Shown: one piece after another, positions 1-9,459 of the stretch
Position numbering within the stretch: the stretch's first letter is position 1
Layout of the letters: every line of letters begins with the position of its first letter
Origin: Rostrohypoxylon terebratum
Lineage: Eukaryota; Ascomycota; Sordariomycetes; Xylariales; Hypoxylaceae
Assembly (NCBI GenBank): GCA_022497145.1
Contig: MU386084.1
Location: forward strand, 1 to 17,806
Direction of reading: 5' to 3'
DNA: 17,806 nucleotides
The notes under the pieces: model-generated
The model's database searches: none
The model's input: only the letters and a program-made list of their open reading frames with translations
What the model was told of the DNA's origin: nothing
Program-made: the position numbers and the translations under genes

Positions 1-132
1 TGTGGTGGATGTGAATTAATGTGTTGGATGTGTTGGATGTGTTCAATGTGATGGATGTGATGGATGTGTTCCATATCCTACACATCCATTTCTCCATAGT
101 TTAACCATGATTGGTTGATGTGCTCCACATCA
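1..132. repeat. Degenerate GGATGTG minisatellite with small hairpins
   Basis: The first 70 bases are built from variants of TGGATGTGTT / TGGATGTGAT. The units then continue in inverted form: GGATGTGT (62-69) and ACACATCC (80-87) are a perfect 8-bp inverted repeat around a 10-nt loop. GATGTG and CACATC near 118-132 form a second small hairpin. The tract continues off the left edge, so its full length is unknown. It ends just before the open reading frame of the membrane-protein fragment. Confidence 0.7.
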
Positions 133-159
133 GAATGATTTATTTTTGGTGGCCGTGAC

Positions 160-861
160 ATGAACCCAGCACGCCAAACCCATGCTGAAAGAGGGATCCT
201 CACTATTACTGACGTTAAAGAGCCAGAACACAATGCCTCCACCATATCTTATAGTCAGCATGTAACACCTCAAAATGTGACGTTAACCCAACTAACGTAC
301 CTGTCGCTTGATACTGGGTTTTATTACTCTATGACTTGGCAAATGGGCGAACTAGCTCATTTCGAGAACAAGATGCTCCTAGAGCATACGATGTTAACGA
401 CTGGCCGGGCCGCCGAAGCACTGATGTGCTTTACTACATCGCTTGCTCTACAGTTGTATACCGACTTCTTACCTCGTTTGGATGGCATTGTCGAGGCAGA
501 TATTGGGTTTACCCAAAACGTCCAAACCGCATACCGGTGCGAAGAGAATGGCTGCAAGGGGTTGGTCTCCGTGACAGTAATCCTCGGAATATATCTCCTT
601 ACTGTGTTTATAATATCGGCTCTCTTCATCCGGCGGGTTTCTTATTCCAGGCAAGGTAATGCTTGGCATGCCATCTCACAGCTTATGGGAAACGAGTTAC
701 AAGAGGCTCTCCAGAATGGGAATGATAGGAGTGACAATGATATGGATGAGTGGACAAAGGAAGATGGAAGACATACCTTTGTGAAGCTTGAGAAGATAGA
801 CGGCAGAGTGCAGGTTGTGAAGGAGCAGAAGACTCTAATCCAAGGAAAAACCAGGCAGTGA
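160..861 (+). CDS. 3' part of a fungal transmembrane protein (hypothetical, 5' end missing)
   Basis: The 233-residue frame looks like the C-terminal half of the large fungal membrane proteins that end in a single transmembrane helix followed by a short cytosolic tail. Residues 1-130 would be extracellular or lumenal, with two Cys at 127 and 132 just before the helix. The helix is about 134-157 and is followed by RRV and the typical GNAWHAISQL stretch (166-175). The family is usually several hundred residues longer at the N-terminus. Here the frame is closed by TGA at 136-138 and the minisatellite lies upstream, so the rest is lost or lies across an intron outside the window. ATG 160 is only the first ATG; an acceptor such as CCCAG (ending 169) is equally possible. 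After the stop, another frame (855-971) stays open and coding-like, so the true C-terminus is uncertain. No function is known for the family. Confidence 0.5.
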   Translation: MNPARQTHAERGILTITDVKEPEHNASTISYSQHVTPQNVTLTQLTYLSLDTGFYYSMTWQMGELAHFENKMLLEHTMLTTGRAAEALMCFTTSLALQLYTDFLPRLDGIVEADIGFTQNVQTAYRCEENGCKGLVSVTVILGIYLLTVFIISALFIRRVSYSRQGNAWHAISQLMGNELQEALQNGNDRSDNDMDEWTKEDGRHTFVKLEKIDGRVQVVKEQKTLIQGKTRQ

Positions 862-971
862 AAGAGCTGGCTACCTGTGCTCTGGAAAAACTGGCTATCT
901 GGGATGCAGAAGAAAAGGGCATCGGGTTAGGGGACATGTTAACGAAAAGCGTTCGGGGGATGTGGAAATAG

Positions 972-1308
972 ATCTTGGTGGTTTGGTAAGCGAAGAAATG
1001 AACAATGCTTGCAGGGTTTCTTTTCACCTTTTATGCTAGAATCATTAGTTCGCGCCATAGTGTTGGTATAATTTCTTTCCATTCAGATTTCATAGCGTAA
1101 CAGCCAATCCCCATCAAAAATAGACGATCGTTAGTCATTCCATAATGGCAATGCTAAGCAGAGATATTCTAAAACCACCCAAGAGCATATTCAACGCCAC
1201 GGCCTAAAAAATCATCTATCGTCGAGATACCGCCTAATCATGCGCCTGATATTCTCCAATCCCAAAAGCAGAGCCCATATCCCATCCGTGTATCCTGTCC
1301 GTATATAT
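972..1308. other. Intergenic, nothing recognised
   Basis: This gap lies between the membrane-protein fragment (+) and the stop of the RBR ligase (-), which converge here. I see no RNA gene, repeat or coding-like frame of note in it. Confidence 0.5.
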
Positions 1309-3400
1309 CTAAACTTCTGCATGGCCTCGCCCTTCGCGTTCCGCTCGCTGGATCAAGTGCCCAAGGTTGAAGAGCATTGCTTCTTCGAAGAAGTCGGGAT
1401 CAAGGGGGTTGTCTTGCTGGGGTCGGACCAGATTGATGTTCATATTTGGATCGAAGGGATTTCGCTGACCCCGATCCATTTGGCGTCTAAATATATCTAC
1501 AAAGCGGCCATCTATCTCGTTTAGACGAGGCCTCCGGGGCCGGTCTGCAGGTCCATCCTGGGGAGGCTGAGCTCCAGGCGGATCTAGAGGTGCCACCCTC
1601 TCCTCGCGAGGTCTCCTCCTTACGACGAAAGGTGGGACTGGTGGCGGCGGAGGACGGGCGATGTTTAGGAAAGGCATAAAAGCCCGGCCGCCCTCGTAGT
1701 TTGGTGGGTTATCGTGGTATTGACATTCTCGCGTATGGTGACATTGCAGAAATTCGTGCTCGTCACGGTAATACGTCCCGAAGCAAATCCAACACCACTC
1801 GTGACCACAGATGCCTTATGACACAACGTTAGTTGAAACCATCAAGAGGTTAATTCTGAAAGTAATCTCAAAGTAAAAGGAGGAACTTACATGTCACGTG
1901 ATCGCAACCGGTGTACTTGTTAACATTGCGGTTGCATCCAGGACATGGCTTAGTAATCTCCTTCACGTGTTTTTCAGAGGCCTTGTCGTTCTTCCTCTGC
2001 TTCCGGGTGCGCCGTTCGTAGTCCTCGCATGTCTCTCCCTTATGCCAGGGTACGTTATGTCGTACGCATAGCGAGCGTTTGCACTCATAACATCTTGCTT
2101 TTTCACAACCTGTCGGGTGGATTTGGCCGGAGTCGCAGCTCGGGTTGAGGCACCAGAAGAAGTCGGGGAGGTTGGATAGAAAGGATTTTACCGCCAACTT
2201 GTCGTATCTCTCAAATACATCTCGGGGAGCGAAAGCTCTGACGTTCTCGTATTTGAGAAGTTGGGGGCATTCGGGGCATTTCAGGCGATCCCAGGTAACC
2301 GTGTCCATACTTGAAGCTATCCAAGCTCCGACGCATTGCTTACACATGTTAGAGTCGTGCTCGCAGGACATGGTAACTCTGTGTCTGTTTGGCATCTCGG
2401 ACACCCTCTTGTCGTCGCTGCATACGATGCACGTATCCGTTAGGGGAACTAGCGGGGCTTCGGCGTGAATGAACCTGTCCTCCACAACACGGGGTACGTC
2501 AAAGTCGATGGTTTCGCCGGGCCGGATATGGTTGCGCCTCTTCACTGCCTTGCCGCGATACGTAAACCTGATGTCTTCAACATCGATGGTACGATGACGC
2601 GATATGCGGGTGTATATCGATGCCAATACTTTGTCTCTTAGCCACTGCTTGAGCTTTGGCGCATCCGCATAACCGTGGGGAGTGAAATACGGCTTTTGGC
2701 AGACGTATTCCTCATTAAAGCCCCGTAACACGAAAAATCCATCAGCCGGTACCATATCAAATTCCAAGTACCGACAAAACCACGTATCCACCTTGCGGAC
2801 CTCCCAGCTATTGCCTTGCAAGGCCCCTTCTCTTATACCTCCAATGGCCTTAATGACGATTTGGTTCGCATCCTCCACCGCGTCGCCGCGATCGCCGTTT
2901 GCTAATCGCAGAAGGTCCGCGATAGTGTTTCGGACATCGCGTACGGTGCGCCCGGCTTCAATTTCCTCCTCGATGATCTTTAATTCGTGTTTGCGAAGTT
3001 TCGACTTTTGTCGTCTCCAAGAAATTCGTAGCGCGCCATTATCGCCTTCTTCCAGTAGCCGATACAGTAGAGGTTCCAGAGGCGATGCCCTCTCGGGAAT
3101 TTCGTTTCCATCCAGCTTCTTATCATCCCAGAAGAACTGGACTTCGGCGTTCTGCTCCTTATCGAGATATTGCTTTTTTATTGTGTCCATAACACGGTCC
3201 AACCCCCATGACTCCTTTACGCTGATGTTGAGAATGCCCCGACCGGTCACGGGGCTGTCAATGTCCAAGAGGTTTATCCTTCTTCTTTTTTCCCGGGGAG
3301 GAGCGTGGTGCTTGGAGCGATGCTTGCGCTCGTCTTTTTGGTGACCTGACGTTTCCCCGTGCCGGTTTCCTGAGGAGAATGATGACCATCGCGAGAACAT
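1309..3400 (-). CDS. RBR (RING1-IBR-RING2) E3 ubiquitin ligase, two exons
   Basis: Exon 1 is 3400-1891 and exon 2 is 1814-1309. The 76-nt intron (1890-1815) has a GTAAGT donor and an AAG acceptor. The spliced frame gives 671 residues. RING1 has Cys324, Cys327, Cys346, His348, Cys353, Cys356, Cys375 and Cys378. The IBR has Cys417, Cys422, Cys432, Cys437, Cys440, Cys445 and Cys458. RING2 starts CPGC (486-489) and continues GCDHVTC, then ICGHEWCWIC after the junction. In this family RING2 carries the Cys that accepts ubiquitin from the E2 before passing it to substrate; here that is Cys504 by position. The N-terminal 300 residues are basic, then contain two stretches (about 54-130 and 270-305) that read like ubiquitin-like folds. 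The C-terminus is Pro/Arg-rich (PPPPPVPP, then RPRRPR). Substrate is unknown. The start is the first ATG of the frame; no alternative is better. Confidence 0.85.
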
Positions 3401-4040
3401 ATTAGCAGTTGCCGTTGGGTTAGTCCAAGACTTAAGGTTGTGGCTGCAGCCATAGAACTAATATAGATTTTTCGAAATTGTATGTGGCACAATTAGAGTG
3501 GTTCCTGTCGTGGGAGCGAATAGGACGAAGAGAGAAACCAGACAGAATCATTGTCTAGGGGTCACTGAAAAATCAATCAATAGGAAGTGAGGCTCAAGAA
3601 AAGTAAGTAACCCTTTTACCACCTATCATGTCCACGGACAGCTGCGGGGCCCACGTAAGACGGGAATCCTATCAGGGTGTGCGAAACTCCAAGGCCAGCA
3701 CCTACAGCATCTACTGCGCAGTAGCGCGCGAAGGGTGTCGCATTTGTAAAATGTCCATCATCCGCTGATCCAAGGGCTTCTTAGGACCTAGGTGCCTAAT
3801 TGGGTGGCAAGCTACCCTCCTTCGCCCGATCAGTGTGGTGGCACCAAACACTACGTGAAGAGCCACGTGAGACAATGCAACGCGACCTCATATTGTGACC
3901 AACTCAGTTCAACTGGGTGACTAGGTGTTTAGCGAGCTGCCTGTAGGTGCGCTGACAGGTTATCATGCAGAGGGGGCCAGAAATCCAACACTTTCGCGAC
4001 AAGAAGACAGCTGTTAATAGAAGCTCGATACAGAGTACAT

Positions 4041-4064
4041 CGATACGTCGATACGTCGATACGT
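4041..4064. repeat. Tandem octamer CGATACGT x3
   Basis: Three perfect copies of CGATACGT run head to tail, followed by CG and a partial unit. The core ACGT is palindromic. It lies in the gap between two divergent genes, so it could be a binding-site array or simple slippage. Confidence 0.85.
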
Positions 4065-4148
4065 CGGCGCTTTTGCAGCACTCGATTTCCGTCCCGAACG
4101 CCCCGTGTCCTGCAGATCTCTTGGCACTGCAATTACTCAGGGGATGGG

Positions 4149-4166
4149 GATGATGATGATGATGAT
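4149..4166. repeat. (GAT)6 microsatellite
   Basis: Six perfect GAT trinucleotides lie in non-coding sequence. There is no sign of a functional role. Confidence 0.9.
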
Positions 4167-4717
4167 TTACATAGGAATGGATAAATTCCGCTGAACTTTT
4201 GCTTTTCCGACAGTATGTTGTCCGATATCTCCGTCCTTGAAAAGTGGCTGCCCGAGCTCGCAGGCTTGCAGGCTTGCCAACACCGCTGTTCCTCGTTCGT
4301 CGCACGCACCGACATTTGCACATCCATGTACCTGGTAGCACGCGCAGCACGCGGTAGTGCACTAAGGGACAAGGAGTCTAAGAAAGAATAAATTTTTGGC
4401 AAAGTGTGGCTTGCTCAATACCTTGAAAATCGAAAATCAAGAAGAAGTTTCAATTTTCAATTTTCAATCGAGATTTCGAAGGTTGCTTTAACCATATAAT
4501 CGCAGTAGATCTTAAAGTACTAGGTAGGCAAAGGTTTTGTGGTAGATGTTTTTGCTTTGCACCTGGGCAACGTTTGTTGCACGTGGACCTGGCAGCATTC
4601 GCGGGTGGAGCTTAAGTCCTTATCTTATCAGTTTTGCAGCCATTGTCCCACTTTTTTGAAAGTTTTTATCGGTCAGATGACCATTAAACTTGTAGTGAAA
4701 AACCCGTGTATTACTAG

Positions 4718-4763
4718 GTGAGTACTCGCTTACTAGTCATCAGGCACTCACTAGATCTTTCAG
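4718..4763 (+). other. Intron-like sequence with GTGAGTACTC start
   Basis: The sequence begins GTGAGTACTC, carries AGGCACTCA in the middle and ends CTTTCAG, so it has intron-like ends and is 46 nt long. It resembles intron 1 of the gene downstream (5221-5274) at the start and in the AGGCACTCA block. It could be an intron in the 5' UTR of that gene, or a dispersed copy of an intron-like repeat. No flanking coding exon is recognisable. Confidence 0.35.
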
Positions 4764-5181
4764 ATATTAGGATGTTTTATAGCGCTTAAAAGCCTATAAA
4801 TTACTTATAACATGATTTACTTAAGTGTTCATACTTACCTTTTATTTTTTTACTTAACATTTCATTTATGTATTTAATATTCAAGCAGTTTACAACTTAT
4901 GTACCTTGTAATCATTTGAAATTACAACATAATGTTTAAAATAAGTCTGGTGAAGTTTTTGCTTTCACTAAAAAACTCTTGCGTGGGTCATGTTAGATGT
5001 GGGTCCATGGCGAGTGAGGTATATTTCCAATTTCCGTCTTAGGACCTTGTATTTCAAACTTACCTCCTTACATACCCGTTATGACCAATCGGTTCAACGC
5101 TTGCTTTGTGCTCACCCCAATTTTATAGACTAGTTTTTTTATACTGCACAATATTGCATTGCATTATTGGTTGCGGTTAAA

Positions 5182-6574
5182 ATGGCACCTCCACCAAGCA
5201 CCTCGTACAAATCTATGTCTGTAAGTACTCACTATCCACTCGATAGGCACTCAGCGAGTACTCACAGTATCCAGGTGGGCTGGAAATGGTATTCAGCTCA
5301 CGAAACGCGACCAGTTGACGTACCACCTTTCCAAATACGTGTAAGTATTTTGTGTAAGGATCAGCTCTACTATTCCATGAACACTAACATTCCTTTAGGG
5401 TCTAAACAAGGTTGTAATCCCCAACGGGGAGCTGTTTTGCCGCTTTAATATGAACCACAACACTGAACACGGCGTCACCTTATGCCCAAGGGTTGTGAGT
5501 ATTATTTAAACACTGTCGAAATACCCACCACATCCTATATTGATCAAAACCCTACAGGATAAACAGCAACATTGGGCCAATCTTAAACGCCATGTTGAAT
5601 CACATCGCGTACGGGCTGGGGATGTACTAATCCCCGTTGAACTGGAGAAAAACAGGACTGGCGGTCTAACCATGACAGACCACTACGAGATATCTAGTGA
5701 GTAGCCCCCGAGTACATAATCCACGTGTATTCATAGATGGCTACATTCTAACCTAAGTACCTACTTCTAGGGTACTGGGATCAAGTCAAGCAGAAAATTG
5801 ATGAATACAACCCCTCCGAGGAGCTTAAATCCATTGATATAACTCTCACTCGTCTTGGAACTCGTCATCCACATGACCCCGAGCCCAAGGATTTATTGAT
5901 TGTGCCCATGACGCAGTCTCGCACAGGAAGAGATAAGATCAAGATACCTCCACGTGTCAGTTCTCACCAAGCAATCGAAGGGTACCAGCTGACCTAAAAT
6001 TTACAGGCCAAGATACAAACAATGCGTCTCATGTGTCGGATAAAGAAAAAGGTGTGTAATGCATGTAAAGAAAGGGGCAGAGAGAGTAAGTGATCCTACT
6101 GTCGGTACTCACTGCATACTCACCTTATTTACAGCATGTCCCACCAACCGTAAGCCTTATTGTGAGATGTGGATGCGTTTTCAGAAGCATCCTCAGGAGG
6201 TCGAGGACGAGGACGGAGACGAGGGCGAGGAGAGTGACTCACGGAGTACTTCTCCAGCTGCTAGGAAAACTGTCTTGTTGAGTACCCACGATACATTTCA
6301 CCAAAGTACGCCTCGCAAAGAGAACCCTGGCTACCCTATTGTTACCATACACGACGGCCTTGAGTCTTTTGAGAAGGATGGAGAAGCTGCTGCTGCTGTT
6401 GGCGTTGGCAGAAGAGCTCAATCAGCTACTAGGAAAGCACTCGAGGATACATCGGCGGGCACTCAGTTTCAACCAACTGACGCAAACCAGCCTCCTGGAG
6501 CGATTGGAGAAGAACAAGAACAACTGGAACAACTGGAGTTGGACAAACAACTTGAAGGTGATGGAGGCTGGTAA
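5182..6574 (+). CDS. Seven-exon gene, unrecognised Cys/His-rich protein
   Basis: Exons by eye: 5182-5220, 5275-5340, 5399-5494, 5558-5696, 5771-5955, 6007-6085 and 6135-6574. The introns are 54, 58, 63, 74, 51 and 49 nt with donors GTAAGT, GTAAGT, GTGAGT, GTGAGT, GTCAGT and GTAAGT. All junctions keep frame and give 347 residues. I do not recognise the family. Residues 49-83 have a C2H2-like arrangement (Cys49, Cys64, His79, His83, with the NLKRH sequence before the last His). Residues 185-211 form a basic Cys cluster (Cys185, 192, 195, 203, 211) that could bind zinc. The last 130 residues are acidic, Ser-rich and Gln/Glu-rich, and look disordered. Nucleic-acid binding is an inference from the zinc-finger-like spacing only. 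The fifth donor (GTCAGT) is the weakest; a GGTAAG at the stop codon leaves room for one more 3' intron. The intron density is unlike the neighbours, which have none or one. Confidence 0.6.
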
Positions 6575-6658
6575 GGGTGAGAAAGGTGAGGGCAATTAAG
6601 TACTAAGTCAATACAGGTATTTGATGAGTTGTAAAGGTTTCTTGATTAACCCCTCCCG

Positions 6659-7111
6659 TCATCCCCAATCGCGCTGCAACACCATCCAAGCGAGGCTAGT
6701 TCCCGCGACCACGTAGGGAAGAGATACTTCGCGAAGGTTCGAAGTCTTATACACGAACACCTCAGTAATGTATAAGAATAACAACCCGACAAAAGCCAAG
6801 ATGGCCAAGTCATATAATGTAACATGAGGCCTAGAGTCAGATGTAACTTGTGTAGAATTATCCACTCCATACACATCAGCTAGCAACAGGTGCGGAAGTG
6901 GTGCCGCAGGTCCACTGAATGCTTTCAGGGATGTCGCAGGACAGTATGAATCGCAGCAGATAGACCGTTCTGAGCTGAAATATTACATTACCTACATATC
7001 TATTTCTGGCGGTAAGATGGACTATGCCGGCTGTCAGTACGAGCTTACAGCGATGAGCATCAGTGGAAGGTGACCCTGATGCTGTGGGAGAAATGAAGAA
7101 AAACGGTCCAT
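6659..7111 (-). pseudogene. Erg28-like ER membrane protein, probably frameshifted
   Basis: The start ATG at 7111 sits in a good context and encodes MDRFSSFLPQHQGHLPLMLI, like the N-terminus of fungal Erg28 proteins. Erg28 tethers the sterol C-4 demethylation enzymes to the ER membrane in ergosterol synthesis. A GTAAGC donor follows at 7048 and a TTTCAG acceptor ends at 6975. The C-terminal frame (stop 6659-6661) has the expected end: YDLAILAF, a membrane helix, then SLAWMVLQRDW. The two parts do not join in frame: exon 1 is phase 0, and splicing at 6975 enters the wrong frame, which stops soon after. The middle section also lacks the TFGTWT-type core of Erg28. I read this as a decayed extra copy; a missed intron is the alternative. 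The true ERG28 would be elsewhere in the genome. Confidence 0.45.
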
Positions 7112-7824
7112 GGCGAAAAACGAAAAGATGCTTCAAACGGTATTATGATAAAAGGGGAAGAAAAGGGGGTAAATTTGAGTCGTTCATGGAACTTTAAAAA
7201 AGATGATAATAACATATTACTCAGGCGATATTCTATCTTACTCATTAAATATGAAAAAACTAGCTGACGGCACATACGGATTATGTATCCCAATGATTCG
7301 GAACTGACAATTCGGTCATGTAAGTACGGCACACATTCAAGACAAATGTATCCGTTAAACAAGGTACTCTGTCGCGAGCTGGATTTTAAGTAATTGTGTG
7401 TGTGGAACGCGTTTATATAAGCGCTCTTCGAGCTTAGTAAGCGGGAGCTCCACTGCTCCGCAATATACTCACTATATTAACACGCTGGTCTTTCAGTCTA
7501 GAAACTTCACCTTTTACATCTCAATACCAATTTCCATCCTTTCAAAGTCACTTTGGGATGTCTGGATGTCCATAATACTTGCTATTTATATATGCCCAGA
7601 AAAATACAAGCCGTCCATTGGCGTCCACATGACATATGTTTCCCAGATGTTGCATATGACTCATATTTGCATATCATGCTTATGTGAAAATATAATAGGG
7701 GCTAGACCCCGCCTACGCTTCCTGCCTATTGCCTATACCAAATATCAAGGTCCTAACTACTAACTCACCTTTTATAGATGCATCGAGCGACTATACGCTT
7801 CACTTTAAGCTATACGTGAGCATA
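7112..7824. other. Intergenic, nothing firm
   Basis: The region is AT-rich with a TATATAA stretch near 7414. A 121-codon frame (7398-7763, +) starts with GTG rather than ATG and shows no recognisable motif, so I do not call it. No RNA gene or repeat was seen. Confidence 0.5.
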
Positions 7825-9213
7825 TTAGCCATCCGCTAACCGATCAACGAGAATGATCCGACCGCCCGGTCGTATAGCAGGCCTAAAGATCTTGATCCAG
7901 TTAGGTTCGCCATTGATCTCATCCAGGCCTTCGATATCGCCAGCCATATAACCTTCGTAACTTGTCGCGAAATCATAGCTTTGCAAGCCAGCAATCACAA
8001 GAAGTTCTAAGCTCAGCGAGCGTCCCATTTCCTGGGCTCGCTTGATGATCTCGTCCTTACCGATGCATCCGCGATCGGTATTCAGGTCACGGCTGTATAT
8101 ACGCAGATCCAGGAGGACGCTTTTGAGTTGGGGCATCTTCGACCAGGATAGCCATATGGGTGTGGCGCGGTCGAGATCTATGGCCATGTCAAGAGCATCA
8201 AGATTCTCCTCGCTGATGTCCAGCTCGGGATCGACCATGTTACGAGCACTTACCTCCATCAGAGCCAAGGGAGAGTGGATTACCAAATGCCTCAAGAGCT
8301 TAAAGAGGTACAGATTCCCGAAGGGTGTCTTTTGGTTTCCTACTACGGACAAGTCGTCATCGAAGGGGAGGCATTTTCGCAGCGCTCGTCCGCGGATGGG
8401 GTAAGTTTCGTCAGTTTGCACTACGAAACCCTCCTCGGCAATATCCCTTGGGAGGGTATCCTTCTCAAGTTTGAAGACTTGGGCGCCTTCTAGGAATGAT
8501 CTCCTGATAGCCTCGTCGCAACACCACTTGTTCAGTGTCAGGACGCGATGGTCTAGAGCTCTCATAGGGAGTAGAATATGATCGTCTCCGTGATCTAAAT
8601 TCGCGGTAAAGGTACTAGCTTGGTCACCAATTTCTCGAGTATAAGTCACGACCCTTGTCAATTGTGGCGATCCCTCTTGGATGGAGTGATCCAGCTTACA
8701 AGTATTCCAATCCGGCACTAACAGTTCTAATGCGCATCTAGGTTCTGCATCCATTATTCTATCGAGTATCACACTTAAGGCATCGAGAGGAAGATCAGGA
8801 ATTGCGCTAAGTCTCTGGTCTGCCGTGTCACCATCAAGATCATCTTCCGATGATGAAAGTGTTTGGCTGGAATCGCTTCTTGGGGAGTCCGCGCCATCTC
8901 TCATCATCTGTATCAGAGTGCGCGCAGCTTTAAGCCCTTCTTGAATCAGTTCTTCGTCTAACTGCTCCGCAGTGTATGAACGCTCCAGCCATATCTGTCT
9001 GCAAGTAGAACAGACATACTGGAACCAATCTTCTTTCCAAACAATTTTTCTTCTGTGGCCCTTGTTGTGGAAGCGTGACCCGCAAGTAACACCGCTTGAA
9101 TCTCGACTGGAATATGCCTGTCTTTGTCTTCGTCTTTTCTGCGAGACTTTGTCTCCATGTCCTCCATACAACACCCGTTTGATTAAGATACGAGAGGTAG
9201 GTCGGTCTGTCAT
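7825..9213 (-). CDS. Hypothetical fungal protein, 462 aa, single exon
   Basis: This is a long uninterrupted frame from ATG 9213, with A at -3. I do not recognise a named family. The N-terminus is basic (KRRRQRQ near 26-32) and is followed by a possible zinc-binding group: Cys44, His49, His53, Cys68 and Cys71 (CSTC). A Ser/Asp-rich linker covers about 105-132. Around 139-155 the sequence LPLDALSVIL has a weak F-box-like look, too weak to name. The rest is globular and rich in Leu and acidic residues, and ends with RPAIRPGGRIILVDR, a tail style I associate with lineage-restricted hypothetical proteins of Sordariomycetes. Its length and even codon use suggest a real, intact gene. Function, location and partners are unknown. 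Confidence 0.7.
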   Translation of the reverse strand: MTDRPTSRILIKRVLYGGHGDKVSQKRRRQRQAYSSRDSSGVTCGSRFHNKGHRRKIVWKEDWFQYVCSTCRQIWLERSYTAEQLDEELIQEGLKAARTLIQMMRDGADSPRSDSSQTLSSSEDDLDGDTADQRLSAIPDLPLDALSVILDRIMDAEPRCALELLVPDWNTCKLDHSIQEGSPQLTRVVTYTREIGDQASTFTANLDHGDDHILLPMRALDHRVLTLNKWCCDEAIRRSFLEGAQVFKLEKDTLPRDIAEEGFVVQTDETYPIRGRALRKCLPFDDDLSVVGNQKTPFGNLYLFKLLRHLVIHSPLALMEVSARNMVDPELDISEENLDALDMAIDLDRATPIWLSWSKMPQLKSVLLDLRIYSRDLNTDRGCIGKDEIIKRAQEMGRSLSLELLVIAGLQSYDFATSYEGYMAGDIEGLDEINGEPNWIKIFRPAIRPGGRIILVDRLADG

Positions 9214-9459
9214 TTTGAGGAAGAAAGAGATTGTCTATGCAGCTAAGCAATAGGGGGACATCAAAGAAAATTCTTTTTGTCCCAAGCGGGGAGTACATTT
9301 GGCACTTATAGACGACTCTTTCATAAACGACAGCGTTATTGTTGTGCATCTATATTTGAACATACATCCTGATGTTAGTCATTGCCTTGATATTATTGTG
9401 TTCTTGTTTAGTATCATGGCGCATGAGTCCAGTCGTCGTTGAAGTTTAAACATAGTAGA

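Larger units (their letters stand above)
3401..5181. other. Long intergenic region with short repeats and an AT-rich block
   Basis: This 1.8-kb gap lies between the divergently transcribed RBR ligase and the seven-exon gene, so it should hold both promoters. I find no convincing coding frame or RNA gene. It contains a tandem octamer (4041-4064), a GAT microsatellite (4149-4166), an intron-like sequence (4718-4763) and a strongly AT-rich stretch from about 4760 to 4960. The small open frames near 3904-4402 have no coding character. Confidence 0.5.

Noticed and set aside
1..89. Repeats at the left edge as a CRISPR array
   Set aside because: Units are 7-10 bases, variable and without spacers, and the sequence is eukaryotic.
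2145..3344. Plus-strand frames of 107 and 220 codons opposite the RBR ligase
   Set aside because: They are antisense shadows of a gene with clear zinc-binding motifs.
6059..6574. Single-exon reading of the 3' part of the seven-exon gene from ATG 6059
   Set aside because: It would translate intron 6, which has GTAAGT and TTTACAG ends, and would ignore five upstream exons that join in frame.
7398..7763. 121-codon plus-strand frame
   Set aside because: It starts with GTG, has no recognisable motif and its composition matches the AT-rich non-coding sequence around it.
8930..9349. 139-codon minus-strand frame overlapping the 462-residue hypothetical gene
   Set aside because: It runs in a different phase through the start of a longer, better-composed gene and has no motif of its own.
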